Below are positions 1 through 33,123 of a DNA stretch of 64,000 nucleotides, one piece after another. The notes beneath the pieces were generated by a model. That model was not told the origin of the DNA, ran no database searches, and worked only from the letters and a program-made list of their open reading frames with translations. The DNA is from Nepenthes gracilis (Eukaryota > Streptophyta > Magnoliopsida > Caryophyllales > Nepenthaceae), in NCBI GenBank assembly GCA_033239525.1, contig BSYO01000009.1:20853299-20917298 (forward strand), written 5' to 3'. Both the position numbers and the translations under genes were made by a program. The first letter of the stretch is position 1. Each line of letters opens with the position of its first letter.

Positions 1-995
1 GAGAGGGATAGAGCTTCTTGAGTTGATAACGGCCAAAATGAAAAAAGCTTTAAATACCCGAGAAAAGTGGTCACCTCCTCCCGAGGGCACTTTGCTTCTC
101 TCGCGTCCCTCGGGAAGAAAAGGAAGAAGTTGAAGAAATTATCGAGGACAACAGCCAAAGCCTTGGCTATATCTCGGTGAGAGCTCAAAGCCCCCGGCCA
201 AGAGCTCAAGAAACTCGATTAAGCCTATCGCTCCTTTTCAAGAGGCCGAAGACGCAAGCCGCCACTCCCGACGTTGTCTCCACGACAAAGGGATATCGTG
301 GAGGTCTTAATGATGAATCAGTTCTGGGGTGAGGTCTCGGGTTTTACCGACAATTCGCCCGAGGCCATTAATGCGAGAGCGCCTGTGTCAAGGAGAAGCG
401 GGTTGACACCAATGAGGGGGACGGTTTTTATTGATAAGTTCCTGTCTTTGGCGCCCTTTCATCGAGATAAGTTCTGTGGCGCCCGCCCGTGATTCTCATG
501 TGCCCGAGTCCAGTGGGAATTACGGCAACTCCCTGTTACAAAGGTACTTTCGTTTTTCTCAAGCACCGGGCCTACCTTTTTCATTCCTTGTGCTTAAAGG
601 ACATTTCCGGCAGGATATGTCGTGATTGGGAGGTTGTCGTGGCTTCTCCCAAATAGAGGCCTTGAGGTCCGCTCTCAAGCGCAAATGGTTGAAGCGGGGA
701 AAGATAGCCTCTGGAGGATACTGTGAAACTCCAACGGACCTTTTAAGGTATTTCAGACAGGCCTGTTACTTAGAGAGGATTGATTTGTGGAGAATTGGGA
801 GTATCGGTTTATCCAAATGACCCACGGAATGCTAATGCCTTATCGGTGGTAGATGACTTATTTTTCTCCTCAGGGCCGCCTGAAACGCCCCCTCCAGGGC
901 CTTCGGGATCACTTGTCTCGGCGGGGACCTCGAGGTCCTGGAACAGCCTCGGCTTGACCCTCCTCAACCAGGAGATGAAGCCCCTGACTCTTTAG
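1..995 (+). pseudogene. Relic of the antisense ORF of the Tat-type element
   Basis: Short plus-strand frames (626-820, 780-995) end just before poly-T tracts. The last one contains DPRNANALSVVDDL followed by a Pro/Gly-rich tail. The antisense gene of the second Tat-type element (58187-58429) contains DPRNAGVLSAEDL and a similar Pro-rich tail, so the two are probably homologous C-termini. Stops and frame changes break the rest, and I could not recognise the upstream part. No function is proposed for this copy. Confidence 0.5.
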
Positions 996-1002
996 ATTAG
1001 AT

Positions 1003-1062
1003 CTCTTCTTTTTTTTTTTTTTTTTTTTTTTTATGAACATGTATATTTTTTTTTTTTTTTGA
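1003..1062. repeat. Two poly-T tracts
   Basis: Two long T runs are separated by a short AT-rich spacer, directly after the antisense-ORF relic and before the tandem array. They are simple low-complexity sequence. Confidence 0.9.
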
Positions 1063-1175
1063 CGAAATAAGATAGAAATTTTTGGCAATGCTCTGCCTGT
1101 GCATCTTTAAAATTAAGTGACGTTTGCGTGAAACCAAAATGCTATGTCTCTCGAATTTTTCTTTAGTTTTGACTT

Positions 1176-1358
1176 TCGGGCCGCTCGGATGAAACCGAAG
1201 TTCTTATTTCGACCTCTTGGGCCGCTCGGACGAACCGAGTTTTTATTTTAATCAAAGTTTTTATGACAAAATTTCGACCTCTACAACCGAGTTTTTATTT
1301 CGACCTCTGGCCGCCTCGGACGAACCGAAGTAGTTTTTATTTCGACCTCTAGGGCCGC
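1176..1358. repeat. Degenerate GC-rich tandem array of Tat-type element A
   Basis: The core GGGCCGCTCGG recurs at 1178 and 1219, and degraded copies follow to about 1355. Each is followed by a GAACCGA(G/A)-type segment, a TTTTTATTT run and then CGACCTCT. The same order of motifs makes up the 54-bp array at 58.7-58.9 kb in the other Tat-type element, so this is a shared subregion and not chance simple sequence. Confidence 0.75.
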
Positions 1359-1394
1359 AATATGTAAAACCTTTTTAAATGCACCAAAGAACTT

Positions 1395-3870
1395 TTATAT
1401 AAAGCACTTGCAATGTTTTTTTTCCCGATTACATCCACGGCGCCCTTTCACGGCGCGACGGAACTTTAGTATCGAGGTGCATAGCGTTCCATGTCCGGGG
1501 ATTAGCCTACCCTCCCGGCCTGAGCTTGTATGCTCCATCTCTTCGCCGAGACCAGAAAGGTCCCTCCCAATTGGAGAAATTTGTCGGCATTCTTCCCTGG
1601 CCGCCTCAATGCTTTCAACACCAAAAACCTCAAATATGCCTTTACCTTTTGTTGTAATAACGGCCACCACGCCGCTGATATGTTCGTGCTTTCGATCGCG
1701 GGCCTCCTCGAGTAAGTCAAGGTGCTCACGGAATAGTTTGGGAGGCCCAAATAATCAACCCCATAACAAAGGCTAAAGGGTGTCTCCTTCGCCGATTCCC
1801 CGGAGTAGTTCTATAGGACCCAGAGGATGTAGGGAGCTCATATCGATTCGTCTCTTAAGCCCGTGCGGGATAGTCCGATTGTGACCTAAAGCAGTAAAAC
1901 TGGAGAACCGCTTCCCGTGAATCAAGGCGTCCGGTATCGGTGATGACTTTTCTGGACTATGTCAGAAATGCCTCAACCCACTTTGTAAAGTAGTTTAAAT
2001 GGGAAGTGGTTCATAAAAGGGCCAATGAAGTTAGCTCCGTGTGTGGTCGGGTTTCAAATTGCCGTGGACTTGGCAGTTCTCACACTTGCAAGGCAAGTCA
2101 CGGCATCATACTTTAATACCCTTGCCTCATTATTTTATCAATATGGGATCCGCAGAATCTCAAGTAAGGGTTGAAAACCCTCGGCGATATAAACGGCCAA
2201 ATGGCATAATATGCAAATTTCGGCAAGGTATCTTAAAATGACACCGGCATAACCATAACCGTTGGTCGCTCAGTGTTTATAAAATCATTATTTTCCCTCG
2301 ATAAATGCAAATTTAATTTTCAAAAAAACCCTATGAGGTATGGAAAAGGTGGTTTAATCAAAGTTCCGAGGACTCTGATAGCTCGTAATTAAACCACCAA
2401 AGCATTCGCCAATAAAATCAAGGCCTCGTACTCGACATTATTGGTTCTTTGGGAATCCCAAAGTCACCGAATACTTAATTTCGGACCCCACGGGAGTTCT
2501 TAGTATCGAGCCGGGCCCACGTGAAGCGTCCATGCCGGTGGTGAATCATCATTGTCAAGTGTTTTGTATAGGGCTCGGCCCTAAATCCTCCACTCCGATT
2601 CGCCTAGCTCAATGGCCCACTTTATCGGGCTTACGGAGAATAGTCCTAAGTTAAAAACTACAATTCTGTGCCCGGGAAGTAGGGCCTTAACAAATAAGTG
2701 CAAGATGAGTCGAGTAAGATCTTGCTAATTTCTCGATCCTCCGGGCGCTCTTTCACCAAGACCGGGAGCTTGGCAGCTTGGCCAAATACAAATACAATAG
2801 AGCTCCTCTCCTATTCGGAGGGTTAAGATACACCTTGAAGTGCCTCCTCGCATTCCAAACGAAAGCCTTATTTTCGGCCCATAAAGTGGAAGAAGGGCAA
2901 GGTACGAAATGCGGGATAGGCGGCCACCCGTCCGTGACACGGTCGCTGGGATTGCATGTCCAAGAAATCAATCCCGCCGTGACACTATATAGCCCAGAAC
3001 TTCCTGACGTTACCCAAATGTGCATTTGCTGGGCTTCATTCCGTGCGCCCTCAATGCCGGAATGTTTCCGGCCAAGTCCTCGATGTGGCTTCTACTAACG
3101 GTGCTCTTTACGAGCAAGTCATCCAAGACTTCCACGTTCCCGCCGATTTGGTCCTCGAACATCTTATTGAAGTTGGTATGTTGCCCCCGCGTTCTTGAGG
3201 CCGAAGGGCATCACCAGAATAAACGTCCCTTGGCCTTAAAGGATGTATGCTCTTCGTCCTCGGGACACATTTTTATTTGATTTACGAGTAAATCCATAAA
3301 GCAAATCGTGACCGTTAGTCCACCAACTGATCGATCGGGAAGTGGAAAGCTATCCTTGGCTGAGGCCTTTGAAGTACGCACATCCTCCACTTCCATTTTT
3401 GCTTTTCTTCACCATTACCACGTTGGCTAGCCAATCCGAATGATGTACCTTCGAATAAAAAGCTTTTTCACTTCCTCTGGGACGGCCACAGCTTTTCCGT
3501 TGAGTGATTTCTCCGCTTAATTCGCCGGCTTGTGGTGAGGATACTATCGTCTCGGGAGAGATGTCATATCCGCTGGGGACCAAGCAAATACGCCCGAGTT
3601 AGAAACTTTGTGAGCCGGTCTCTGACGGAATCTTCGAGAGAGCTTCCTATTTGGACACATTTCGGGGTCCAACCGAAAAGGTCGAGGTCTTCCATGAGTG
3701 ACCTGCGATAGATATGTCGCCCGAGTACTTCCCCTATTATACGGGGTTGGGAACTTCATTTTTAAATGCGGGATGGAAGTCATCAGATATCGAGAATCGC
3801 ATTGTAAACGGACGGGAGGTCCACACGAGGAAGGTGAGGACCTTTGAGGCGTCCTCGGGTATGTTCCCAA
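1395..3870 (-). pseudogene. Fragmented pol (reverse transcriptase, RNase H, integrase relics)
   Basis: Minus-strand frames carry Gypsy pol signatures in the expected order. At 3870-3544 the pre-RT segment has SIPHLKMKFPTP and then VFAWSPADM. At 3583-3350 there is SDWLANVVMVKK, and at 3396-3211 KDSFPLP followed by QIKMCPEDEEHTSF, which is RT palm sequence. At 3025-2753 a NARRHFKVYL...LYLYLA segment resembles the RT to RNase H junction. Around 1815-1780 a short stretch resembles the TTPR/GETPF region of integrase. Reading needs repeated frame changes and includes stops, so no enzyme can be made. The family assignment rests on motif recognition and was not tested by alignment. Confidence 0.8.
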
Positions 3871-4368
3871 TGACTTTAGTTATTTAGCTCATTATCAAGT
3901 CCAATATCTCGATGTCTTTTTAATCCAAGCTTGAACGCATCAAGATAAAGCAAATTTCTCGGAACTTCCATTATTAATCAAACGAGTCTTTGTTACAAAC
4001 GGGGGATCACAATGGGGGAATACATGGGCTATATCAAATAAAGCAAATTAATAATACTCGCCCTCGGCCTTTTTATAATATTGACACCATGTTCACAAAA
4101 TAAAAATTCGCAGAAACGGTTGAGGTGCCCCCTCCTATTAGATTAAATTATTATAAAACCGGTCCCCTCCTTATTTTTAATCAAAGAAAAATCAAATGGG
4201 GGACTAAATACGGTAGCTCTCATCCTTCTTATCAAAAATGAGGGCCCTTATGGATGAGATGCTTAAAAAGCACCCCCTCCCGGGCGAGATAGGAAAGCAT
4301 TTAGCTTCATAACTTTGCCTCGACCGCCAAATCGGCCATAATCAAGAAAATGCTGTTTCTCCGTTCTA

Positions 4369-4858
4369 TCAAAAATGGGAAAGCCCGGGCATAAAACCAT
4401 TAGCATTGGCACATGGTGGCCTAAAAATCCATGGGATCGGCGCTATCGTACGCCTCCGGGTTTGGCATAAACTTTGGGGGGCGCCCGCTCGTTCGGCGTC
4501 CGTTGTGAAATACCACCTTCTATCATTCGTTTGCCTCTCTCGGGGTCCTTCTCGGCGCCCGTGCATGCGTCGCTTCTCGGGCGCGATTTTCTGGTGTCCC
4601 GAGACCAGGGGGACCAAGACGATCCTCCGGGGCTCGAGGGTCCGCGCCACTTGAGGCCACCAGGTTCTTGGTGGCTCTTGCCGGCGGCGCCACGGGTGGC
4701 GCTCGCGCCTCCTCCCTCCGTTTATGGGAGCGCCCGAGCCCCCGGGAAGGCGCTCCCCTTCTCTCGTCTTTCGCGCAAAGAGCGAAGACGGCCTTGGATA
4801 TGTCATCCATTTTGGTCGCCAAGTCCCTTACGATGGATCTCGGATGGTTTTTGCCCAC
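4369..4858 (-). pseudogene. Truncated gag of Tat-type element A
   Basis: Just inside the LTR a 111-codon minus-strand frame (4858-4523) begins with the basic segment MGKNHPRSIVRDLATKMDDI and continues as Arg/Pro/Ala-rich low-complexity protein. The position directly after the 5' LTR and primer site fits the gag N-terminus. Overlapping frames in the same GC-rich stretch are shadows. No intact capsid or zinc-knuckle region follows before the pol relics, so gag is truncated. Confidence 0.55.
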
Positions 4859-4880
4859 ACGGGGTTTGGGGCAATCACCA

Positions 4881-5473
4881 TGTTATGATGCTTGGAATAA
4901 AGGTTGTGACGTGTGGTTTGATTAAGATTAGAGGCTTTGCATGGACGGGACCGATTGCAACATAAAAATTATACAGTGAAATAGATCATTTTACGTGAAA
5001 CCCCCTTTGAAAATAGGCTGGAAATTCTTCACTATTTTGTTGTTGAGTACAAGAATTTACAGGGAAAATGCTTTGTTCTCTCTTTTGGCTCTTTCACTTG
5101 CTTAAAATCCTCTTTTCGTGCGCTTTGGGTGCGCATTTATAGGCGTAGAAAGGCAAACCGGCTGGAAGCTTCTCACACGCCTCGGCACCTCGGACGGCCG
5201 GCGATCCACGCGCACGGCCCCACCTACCGCCGCGGCACGCTTGTGGCGCTGTGTCCCTTGAGGTGAAAATATTGCCGGCCGGCACGGGATTTAACCTCCT
5301 CGAGCGTGGCGATTTGGCACTCCGATCGGGGGCCGTCATTGGCTCAAAGTTTGATATTGGGTCCTTTGCATCGCCGGCCAGCTATTTTAAAGAATCTTAA
5401 AAGCCTCTCGGATCCGAAACGCTCGTCCGTTCTCCACACTAATTCTAGGACCCCTGGGTAACGGATCCCAATA
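4881..5473 (-). repeat. 5' LTR of Tat-type element A
   Basis: The plus strand begins TGTTATGATG at 4881 and ends near CCCAATA at 5473, a decayed form of a TG...CA-bounded LTR. On the minus strand the TATA motif at 5142-5135 lies at a plausible promoter position. The segment TTTTACGTGAAA resembles the corresponding part of the LTRs of the 55-61 kb element. AT-rich intergenic sequence begins immediately after 5473. The exact right end is uncertain by a few bases. Confidence 0.65.
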
Positions 5474-6900
5474 TATTTGTATTAAAATAATATGTTAGTT
5501 AAATAGCTAAATATTTCATAATTTCGTGACTAGTGGCTCTAAGTGTAAACATAAGCTTTCATAAATGTTTAAATTTTCATAAAAATAAGTACACATTAAA
5601 TAAATATTCTAAATGAGTAAAAATGATAATATGCATTTACATTTAAATAATAATTAAATAAATATCAAATAAATTTTTAAAATAAACAAATTAATGATCC
5701 TTATATTAAAATAATTATGTATCCAATCTAACGTAAAATAATATCGAAATCACTTTCACTTGCCTTATTTCTCATCCTCCATTTACTTCCTATCTCTTCT
5801 CTTCTATTTGTCCATATAAATGCCCAAAAATCAGGTAAAATGCTTTTATAAAAAAGGATTAGCGCATGTGTGCTAAATAAGTATGAATTAGGCACAAATC
5901 TCAAACACATAGACATATAAGTATAACTTATACTGTCGAATGATGTACGAATATGCTATTTTTCTTATAAATACAATTTATATTACTTAAATTATCTATA
6001 AAAATTGTCATACACGTGTTAAAAATGGTGATTTTGCCATAAAAATAAGTATATATGTGACTCTTATGCCTATCAGATATCGATTTTCATACCACTTGAA
6101 TTTGATTTTAATATTTAAAAAACAATTATTATTAATATCAATTAAAAATAAAATAATTATAATATTATAAATAAAAATTGATAGATTAAATATTATAAAA
6201 CTTATTAATCAAAAGAAAAATCATGAAATAAATTATCAAAAAATATATAAATATTAGGTACATAATCAATAATTGTTCTATCAAATGAGAAAGATTTTAC
6301 TTCATTTGAAAATTACATCCATAAAAATCACTATCATTTGGTATGTTATATGATTAATAACAAGTGTGAGACTTCTCTTGTTGGTCCATTTTAATCAAAA
6401 TATTTTAAGATTAGAGTTTATAAATTATATATAATTTTAAACTATTTTTTAAAAAATCACATTAAAATCTCGATCTAAGTATTATTAAAAGAAAAATATA
6501 ATTTGTATATCTATCTATACACCTATTTATAATAAAATTGCTAAAAATAAATATGAATCATAGTTTTTAAATTTTTTTTCCCTCTTAGCTCTCATTCTCT
6601 ATTTTAATATTGACAAATTTAATACACATAAATATATAATTAATTATATTAATATTATTTTCCTTATTAAAATAACTGTCCTTCATATTTTCCATAAATA
6701 TTACAATAAGTTATTAAATGCTATTTATAATTTAAAGAAATTGAAGCAATTTGGAATATACAATGATAAATAACAAAATTACAATATTGTTGGAATTTGA
6801 TATCCAACTCCAAATTCGAATATCTAATTGGGTGATCCAAACGGGACTTAAATGAATTTAACGTATTTTGATTTTTGTTTAGTTTTAAAAAATATCAAAT
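5474..6900. other. AT-rich intergenic region upstream of MCM8
   Basis: This stretch is strongly AT-rich, with only short chance frames. I see no gene, RNA or clear repeat. The MCM8 promoter and 5' UTR must lie in its right part (about 6.6-7.0 kb), but no convincing TATA box stands out. Confidence 0.7.
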
Positions 6901-7017
6901 CTCAAACCGCCTGCCCGTCTATTTTCCAACATCTTGCCGCCACAGCGCACGGAGAGGCAATTTGAAGAAACACCAGAAGCTCGGGCATTGCTAAATATCG
7001 AGGAGAGAGAGGGGGAG

Positions 7018-27472
<20,455 letters not shown>

Positions 27473-27751
27473 AGTCCGGCACATCAAAGATACAGTCAAG
27501 TTTTGCACATATTTTCCTTCCAAAATTGTGTAGCAGTGTCGTAGTGCAACTCTAAAGGTGCGTCATTCCCATTTCCACATGTCAAAACACAACCGCACAG
27601 TCACTTATCTTCAGCTGTCAACTAAATTGACATGTTGAGTGAGGGTAACAGCTAAGTATGAACACGTTATTGGGAGCAAGGCATTCATTTTGGATTCTAA
27701 GATTTCAAAAGAAATGTAGTACTCTTGGTTGGCTGCATCAGATTCTTCTCT

Positions 27752-28119
27752 AGGGGCGTGTTTGATTAATGGCTGATATTACCCAAGAATATTTTTTAAT
27801 AGAAAATTGAGAGTAACTAGTTTTATGTAAAAGGTGAGTTTATTTATCCTTGACAATTGAGGATATTGATCACCTCACCTGCCCCCACCCATAGCCCCAA
27901 TCTATGGCCATCTGCCACTGACACTAGTGGTCGACACCGATCACTGGGACAACTTTTTCCCCAATCCCTTTTCTGGCCACCGTGGTGACAATCTCACCTT
28001 ATTTTTGGAAGTAACATTTATTTCACGTGCTAACCAAATGCAATACTTTTTCTCAACTTATTCTAGTAATATTTATTCTTAACAATACTCGTTCTATCTC
28101 CAACGACCAAACATCACCT
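27752..28119. mobile_element. Possible hAT-type MITE downstream of MCM8
   Basis: The left end GGGGCGTGTTTGATTAATGG is roughly the inverse of the right end CCAACGACCAAACATCACC, the GTTTGG-type termini usual for hAT MITEs. I found no 8-bp duplication, so the call is tentative. It lies about 280 bp past the MCM8 stop and may overlap the 3' UTR. Confidence 0.35.
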
Positions 28120-28752
28120 ACGAGTGTTGTCACATTTTCTATTTGCAAAGATGAACATTAATTGCAGTTTTCATTTCTATAAATATATATCATTTAGACT
28201 TTGTATATGGTGAATATGGTAATGAATAAATTATCTAAAAAGCATTGCTTATGAGTATATTCATAAAGTCTTGATCTTCAACAGTAGCGTTCATATTGCG
28301 TTGCTGTTCCTCTTGTTTTCTTCCTGTTTTCTTCGAGATCTCAGATCTGCAATGCCTACATTCACAATTATTACATACAGAACAGATCAGTTATCATATT
28401 TCTGATGCACTCCATTAGCTTTTCAGCTGTAAAATTCTTGGACATTTCTTTTTTAAGGGTAGATAGATCCTTTCCATATTTTCCCCCTTCAGAAAATTAA
28501 GCACTATCTAGAATTCATACGAACTTTTAACCAAAGTTTGATATGTCTCATTACCAGATTCAAGCCTCCATTCACTCCCAGTATACGAGATGGGCAACTC
28601 CAACCCGAAACTCAAAAGCCTCTGCTGCTCTCTCCCTCCTCCTCTTCCTGTCTTGTGTGGCATTCAAGGCTTGCTGTTTGTAAGCATTCTCGAGTACATC
28701 TCTACATAAATTCTAATAAACTCAGGTCTTATTAGGTGGTGATATTCCATCT

Positions 28753-28971
28753 TCATAAATGGAAATATCGGCTGGTACGTCTTAGTATCGGGTATTGGGT
28801 GTCCCGATACTATGGCAATATCACGATATATTATTATATTGATAATATATTTGAATTCGATACATCAGCCATATCGGTTTTATTAGTTTATGATTTTCAT
28901 TAATTTTTTTAATATATTAAATACTGATATATATTACTTTATATATGCAATACCGATATTTTCATCTATGA
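28753..28971. mobile_element. CGATAT-rich MITE, copy 2
   Basis: The left end TCATAAATGGAAATATCGG and the reverse complement of the right end, TCATAGATGAAAATATCGG, form 19-bp inverted repeats with two mismatches. The 219-bp AT-rich element is non-coding and shares its right end and an internal block with the copy in MCM8 intron 16. Confidence 0.65.
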
Positions 28972-29056
28972 TTTACTTCCATACAAACAGCCATCTCTAA
29001 ATCCTTCCTCAAGAAAGCAGTTCTTAGCACAATATTAGCTGCAATATCTAATTTTC

Positions 29057-29690
29057 TTGTTTAGAATCATCTTTAACACAACGCAAATCCTCTCTATCAA
29101 CCTAAGCGCACAATCATCGCATTTTAAAGTCAATATCAGGCACAGCATTCCTCTCATGCATTTTGTAGACCACTTCAACAACTTCCTCACATCCCCGTTA
29201 TTGGCACAGCTGGCGTTGAAAGAAGCACGTCCAGCTCTCAGTCAGCCACCACCGTGGGTGTCCCAGCGGAGCGTCTTGATCCAAGAATTGAACAACCTCA
29301 TGGCCTCCAATGGGCCAGTGTCACCATTGGTGGCTGACGACGGCGCTCAAGACCTTGACATGGGGAAGATCATTTGAGCGTAGCATTAACCTAATGATGT
29401 TATTGGGATGCTCTGGGTATGGCCGGTTTTGGCGGCGGAGACGTCCAGGAGACCGGGGGAGTTGGCTAAGGAAAGTGGGATTTGAGTGGATTGGTCGTGT
29501 CGTTTGCAAGCTGCTTCTGTTTTTCTTTGGTGGCGGAGAAAGAAAAGGGCGTGGTCTTGTGCATTATTGGGTGGTGGTGATGGACGAGTGTTGAATTGGG
29601 ATGGTTGTTGTATGGGTGCTGGGGGGCCGTGGAGGCGGCGGCGGATTTTCTAAACCAACCACAGCTTGAGATAAGATTTCTTAGATTCAT
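29057..29690. other. GC-rich patch with unassigned short frames between MCM8 and UPL4
   Basis: GC content rises sharply against the AT-rich surroundings from about 29190 to 29655. The plus strand holds a 106-codon frame (29057-29377). The minus strand holds frames at 29321-29509 and 29466-29690, the latter His/Asn/Pro-rich. None matches a family I recognise, and the best frames lack clear splice partners. It could be a gene relic, a short unannotated gene or a transposon-captured fragment. Confidence 0.35.
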
Positions 29691-29699
29691 GATTGGAGC

Positions 29700-31420
29700 C
29701 TAATTTTAGTACATTTTATTTTATTTTATTTCTAAGATTTCCCAGTATATTACCCTTGTGTAGCATCCTTGCTACTCACTTTTCACCCCTTTGATTGGAT
29801 TTAATATATTTTTAAAAAATGTGCTCTACTAGTTTTTATCATTATTATTATTTTAAAATATTAAAATGTCTATACCATAATAAAAAATAACAAAAAAATA
29901 TTATATATTTTTTATTAAGGTTAAATTTTGCCCGTTGATTTATAATGGAATAGATGAGGGGTGAGCAGCAAGAGGTCCTATTAATGAGAGATGTAAAAAA
30001 ATATTCTCAGTTTTGTTTTTTTTTTTTTCTATATTTTAAAATTTTTAATTTGTTGGTGGATAGTTAGTAATTTATAAAAGAAGGAAAGAGGGTAAAGAAT
30101 GTATGAATTTGGATTCATTACTTACCAAAAAATTAACTATAGTCTTTAAATTTGGTTTGAGGCATATCTAATAAAGGGCACCTCCCACAAAAAAAAAAAA
30201 AAAAAAGAAAGTACAAGCTACAATCAGCATTAAAAACAAATTAAATTTACCAATAATTAATTAAAAGTTTGAATCAAACTGTCAATGATGGCTTAGTATA
30301 TTGTAGTTTGGTTACAGTTTAATCTTTAATTTAAATTGTATTTTTGGTTTTGTTGTGATTTAAAAGTTTAAATAAAATTTAAAGCAAACCAAATTACACA
30401 TACAAATACATGCATATATAATTAGATTTGCTATTATAAATGACTTTTTAATCAATTTTTAACAAAAGTTAAACTGTTAATCTTTTAAGAATTTGTTGTT
30501 ACATAAATATTATATGCTCAGTTATTTTTAATATTACCCATGTTTCAAGTAGATTTTTAGGATATTAGAAAAAGCCATTATATGATGTTAAAATTTTTTT
30601 AACATTGGAGTATTTCTTATTTGATGAACAGTTTTGCTTAGAATATTATTTTTCATTTCTTGATGTGCGTTTTTATTACATTTATTATATTATTTTGAAC
30701 AAATATGAGATATTATTATTATAGCTTACTTTGATTTTTTATATGGTATGTTAAATTGAATGATTTATTTTTAGACTAATCAGTTTAATGATATAAGCAA
30801 TATAAATTGCGATTTGTTACAGCTGAAGATTATGTTTGATTTGGTAAAACGACATATTGAAAAGTCTATATTTGGAGAAAATTTTCAATTAAAAAGGTAA
30901 GATTAATGGCTTTTATCTATATGACTAATAAAAATAAAACTTATAGCATAAGAAAATAGCAGGTTTTTTGCTCCGTCGATTATTAAAAGAAAGCAATCAT
31001 CTCAAAAATCGAATATGTATCACATGGTTTGGTCACGGATCACTCTACCATCCACACCCACTCGAACCATATTTACGACTTTGAGATGATTAGGTGCAAA
31101 TCTTCCAGATGAGTAGATAATGTGCACAGGAGAGCATGAAAATTTGACTTAATTCTTTTTTAAACACTAAAATTAGATTTAATTAATTTTTTTATAAACA
31201 AAAAATATTAATAATTCATTTTTTTTTATTTTGTTTTGAACATTTAAAAACAAAATTTTATTTATTTTTAAATTCTTACACCTAGAAAACACATTTTTTA
31301 AAATAGTTTTTGATAGGTTCGGTAAACTTGACTCGGGAAGAAGGTTCACGAATCAAGTAAATGTCTAATAAAATTCATTATAATTGAAAACTCAAAAAAT
31401 GTCTAAGTAGGCTTCAATTA
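29700..31420. other. AT-rich intergenic sequence
   Basis: Low-complexity AT-rich DNA with A- and T-runs (for example about 30018 and 30189). No gene or clear element was seen. Confidence 0.7.
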
Positions 31421-31429
31421 ACAACCCTT

Positions 31430-32210
31430 ACTGATTCGGCCCAATGATGACCCAGTGGGCCAACAACTCCGGCCCAGACACCGCGGTTAATTTCGGTTTA
31501 CATATTACATTGTAACCGGCAGCCTTATAGACCCGAAATTGTCCATCTTAATCCATAGGAGGTTACAAGAATGAACATAAATGAGCAAAACAAACAAGCA
31601 TTATCACAACAGTTTCAGCATTATAAAAGGATGCTCTCATAGACAAAAGGGAGGAGAAGCTGGGGGGAGAATCCAAAATGAGGTTCAATGGAGAAGAGGC
31701 TAAGGAGGGAAGAGGAGAAAAAGGGATTAAGACTTTATAAAGGCATTGCCTCCTAAGTCCTTCAAGAATCCCTCTCTTCTACCAAGTGGTCAAATCCCTC
31801 AAGAGTTCATCCAAGCAAATCTATTCAAATGTCCAGCCATCCCTCAGAAGTAACCTGACAATATCTAGGACGACCGTACAATTTTCGCCTCTTAAGACGC
31901 CCCTCAACAGGGAGCGGATTTAAGACACTCATCTGTCGAGGGTACCTCTAAACTATCCATAAATTTAGCGTATCCAAACGCTTGATCCACCGCTATATGT
32001 ATCATCCGTGCATTTTTCTATACTCTTGAAAAGATTTCTGATTTAAATATCGGAGGATATACTGTGGAAGCAATTCTTACCATCCTCCGACCTCTCATTT
32101 TTAATTGTGTTATACAGGATTCAAATTCAAGGATATAGAAACCGAATCCGCATTAGATCGACCCAGCGTGAAGGTCTGATTCGCGGTTCCCTAATCTGTA
32201 GAACAACTCG
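31430..32210. repeat. LTR-like dispersed repeat, copy 1
   Basis: This stretch is homologous to 45470-46815. Shared blocks include CGCGGTTAATTTCGGTT-like sequence at the left, CTCTTGAAAAGA followed by GGAGGATATAC, and a right-hand block with GCGTGAAG...GATTCG. It contains a TATAAAAGG motif at about 31622. The length, TATA-like box and lack of coding sequence suggest a solo LTR, but its ends are not clean and no target duplication was found. Confidence 0.5.
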
Positions 32211-33123
32211 ATTAATATATATCAAACTAATCTTATAATCCTATCCCTTAAAATTATCAAAATGAAACCGTCACCGTTAAAAATGTAAAATGACCAACTC
32301 CCTAACGATAACATCATGCAAGAAAAAAAAAAAAACCCCTTCACTCACTAAAAGGTAGCCAAGTATACTAGGCACCCTCAATTTCAAGCTTTGGGAGATC
32401 AAATATACAGTGTTATTGCAGTGAGATTATTTTTTCTAATTTAAACTCGTGGTCTCTAATTGAATAATTTTACTGTTGCTTCAAGATTTATCCTCTAGCA
32501 ATACTCTATGCTCAATGGACAACCAGAAGACAAAATTTGAGCACATATGGTGTCTCCTATCTGTAATCGAGTCTAGAACGTTTCAATTTGTGCGACTTAA
32601 GAGCCACTCCTCTGGCTCCATTCCTTTGTCACACTTTCCAGAAAAAGGCTGCCATCGAGCGAACGGTTTTATGAACAAATAGGTCTGATCGAATTGGAAA
32701 ATGCAAAGAACGGAAAAGACACGCGGTAGCAATTTAGACAGGGAGAAGCATGTGAGGGGGGAGGAGAGAATCACTAAGGGAAAAGATAAACAATGAGACA
32801 GACAGATTGATCGAACTGTCTGAGACCATCGGTAAACTGTGTTTAGATTTGAGAATTGGGCATTCTAGGGGCACAATCATGTATGAAATTCCTGTCCTTT
32901 TTCATTTACAACTTCCATTAAACTAAAGTTAACCTATCTATACCTTCTATATACACCACCACTAAATCAGCACGGAGGAGGAGAAAGCTCTACCTGCTGT
33001 ACACATCATCTTCTAGTCACAGCCAACCCCAACGGCAACATTCATATATACATATATACACCCAGCATCTTCTAATCTAATAATTACAAATTCACAATTT
33101 CCATGTACCTGTTAAAAGTCACA
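32211..33123. other. Intergenic region and UPL4 3' UTR
   Basis: No coding gene was recognised. The right part (about 32.9-33.1 kb) should include the 3' UTR and polyadenylation region of the minus-strand UPL4 gene. Confidence 0.5.

Larger units (their letters stand above)
1..5473 (-). mobile_element. Degenerate Ty3/Gypsy Tat-type LTR retrotransposon, left part outside the window
   Basis: On the minus strand the order is LTR (5473 to 4881), gag start (4858), reverse transcriptase and later pol pieces (3870 to about 1395), a GC-rich tandem array (1358 to 1176), then relics of a plus-strand frame running off the left edge. This matches the Tat layout, in which an antisense ORF lies between pol and the 3' LTR. 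The minus orientation is supported by the pol relics and by a TATA motif (CTATAAAT) in the LTR at 5135-5142. All coding parts are broken by stops and frameshifts, and gag plus pol are compressed into about 3.5 kb, so internal deletions are likely. The other LTR is outside the window, so neither the age nor the target duplication can be judged. Confidence 0.85.

Noticed and set aside
4369..4965. Several long overlapping frames on both strands (up to 163 codons)
   Set aside because: They lie in the GC-rich gag start of a decayed Tat element. Only the minus-strand frame directly after the LTR fits gag, and the others are shadows.
6934..7017. Upstream extension of MCM8 exon 1
   Set aside because: The open frame extends upstream of 7018, but it has no in-frame ATG and no conserved sequence there.
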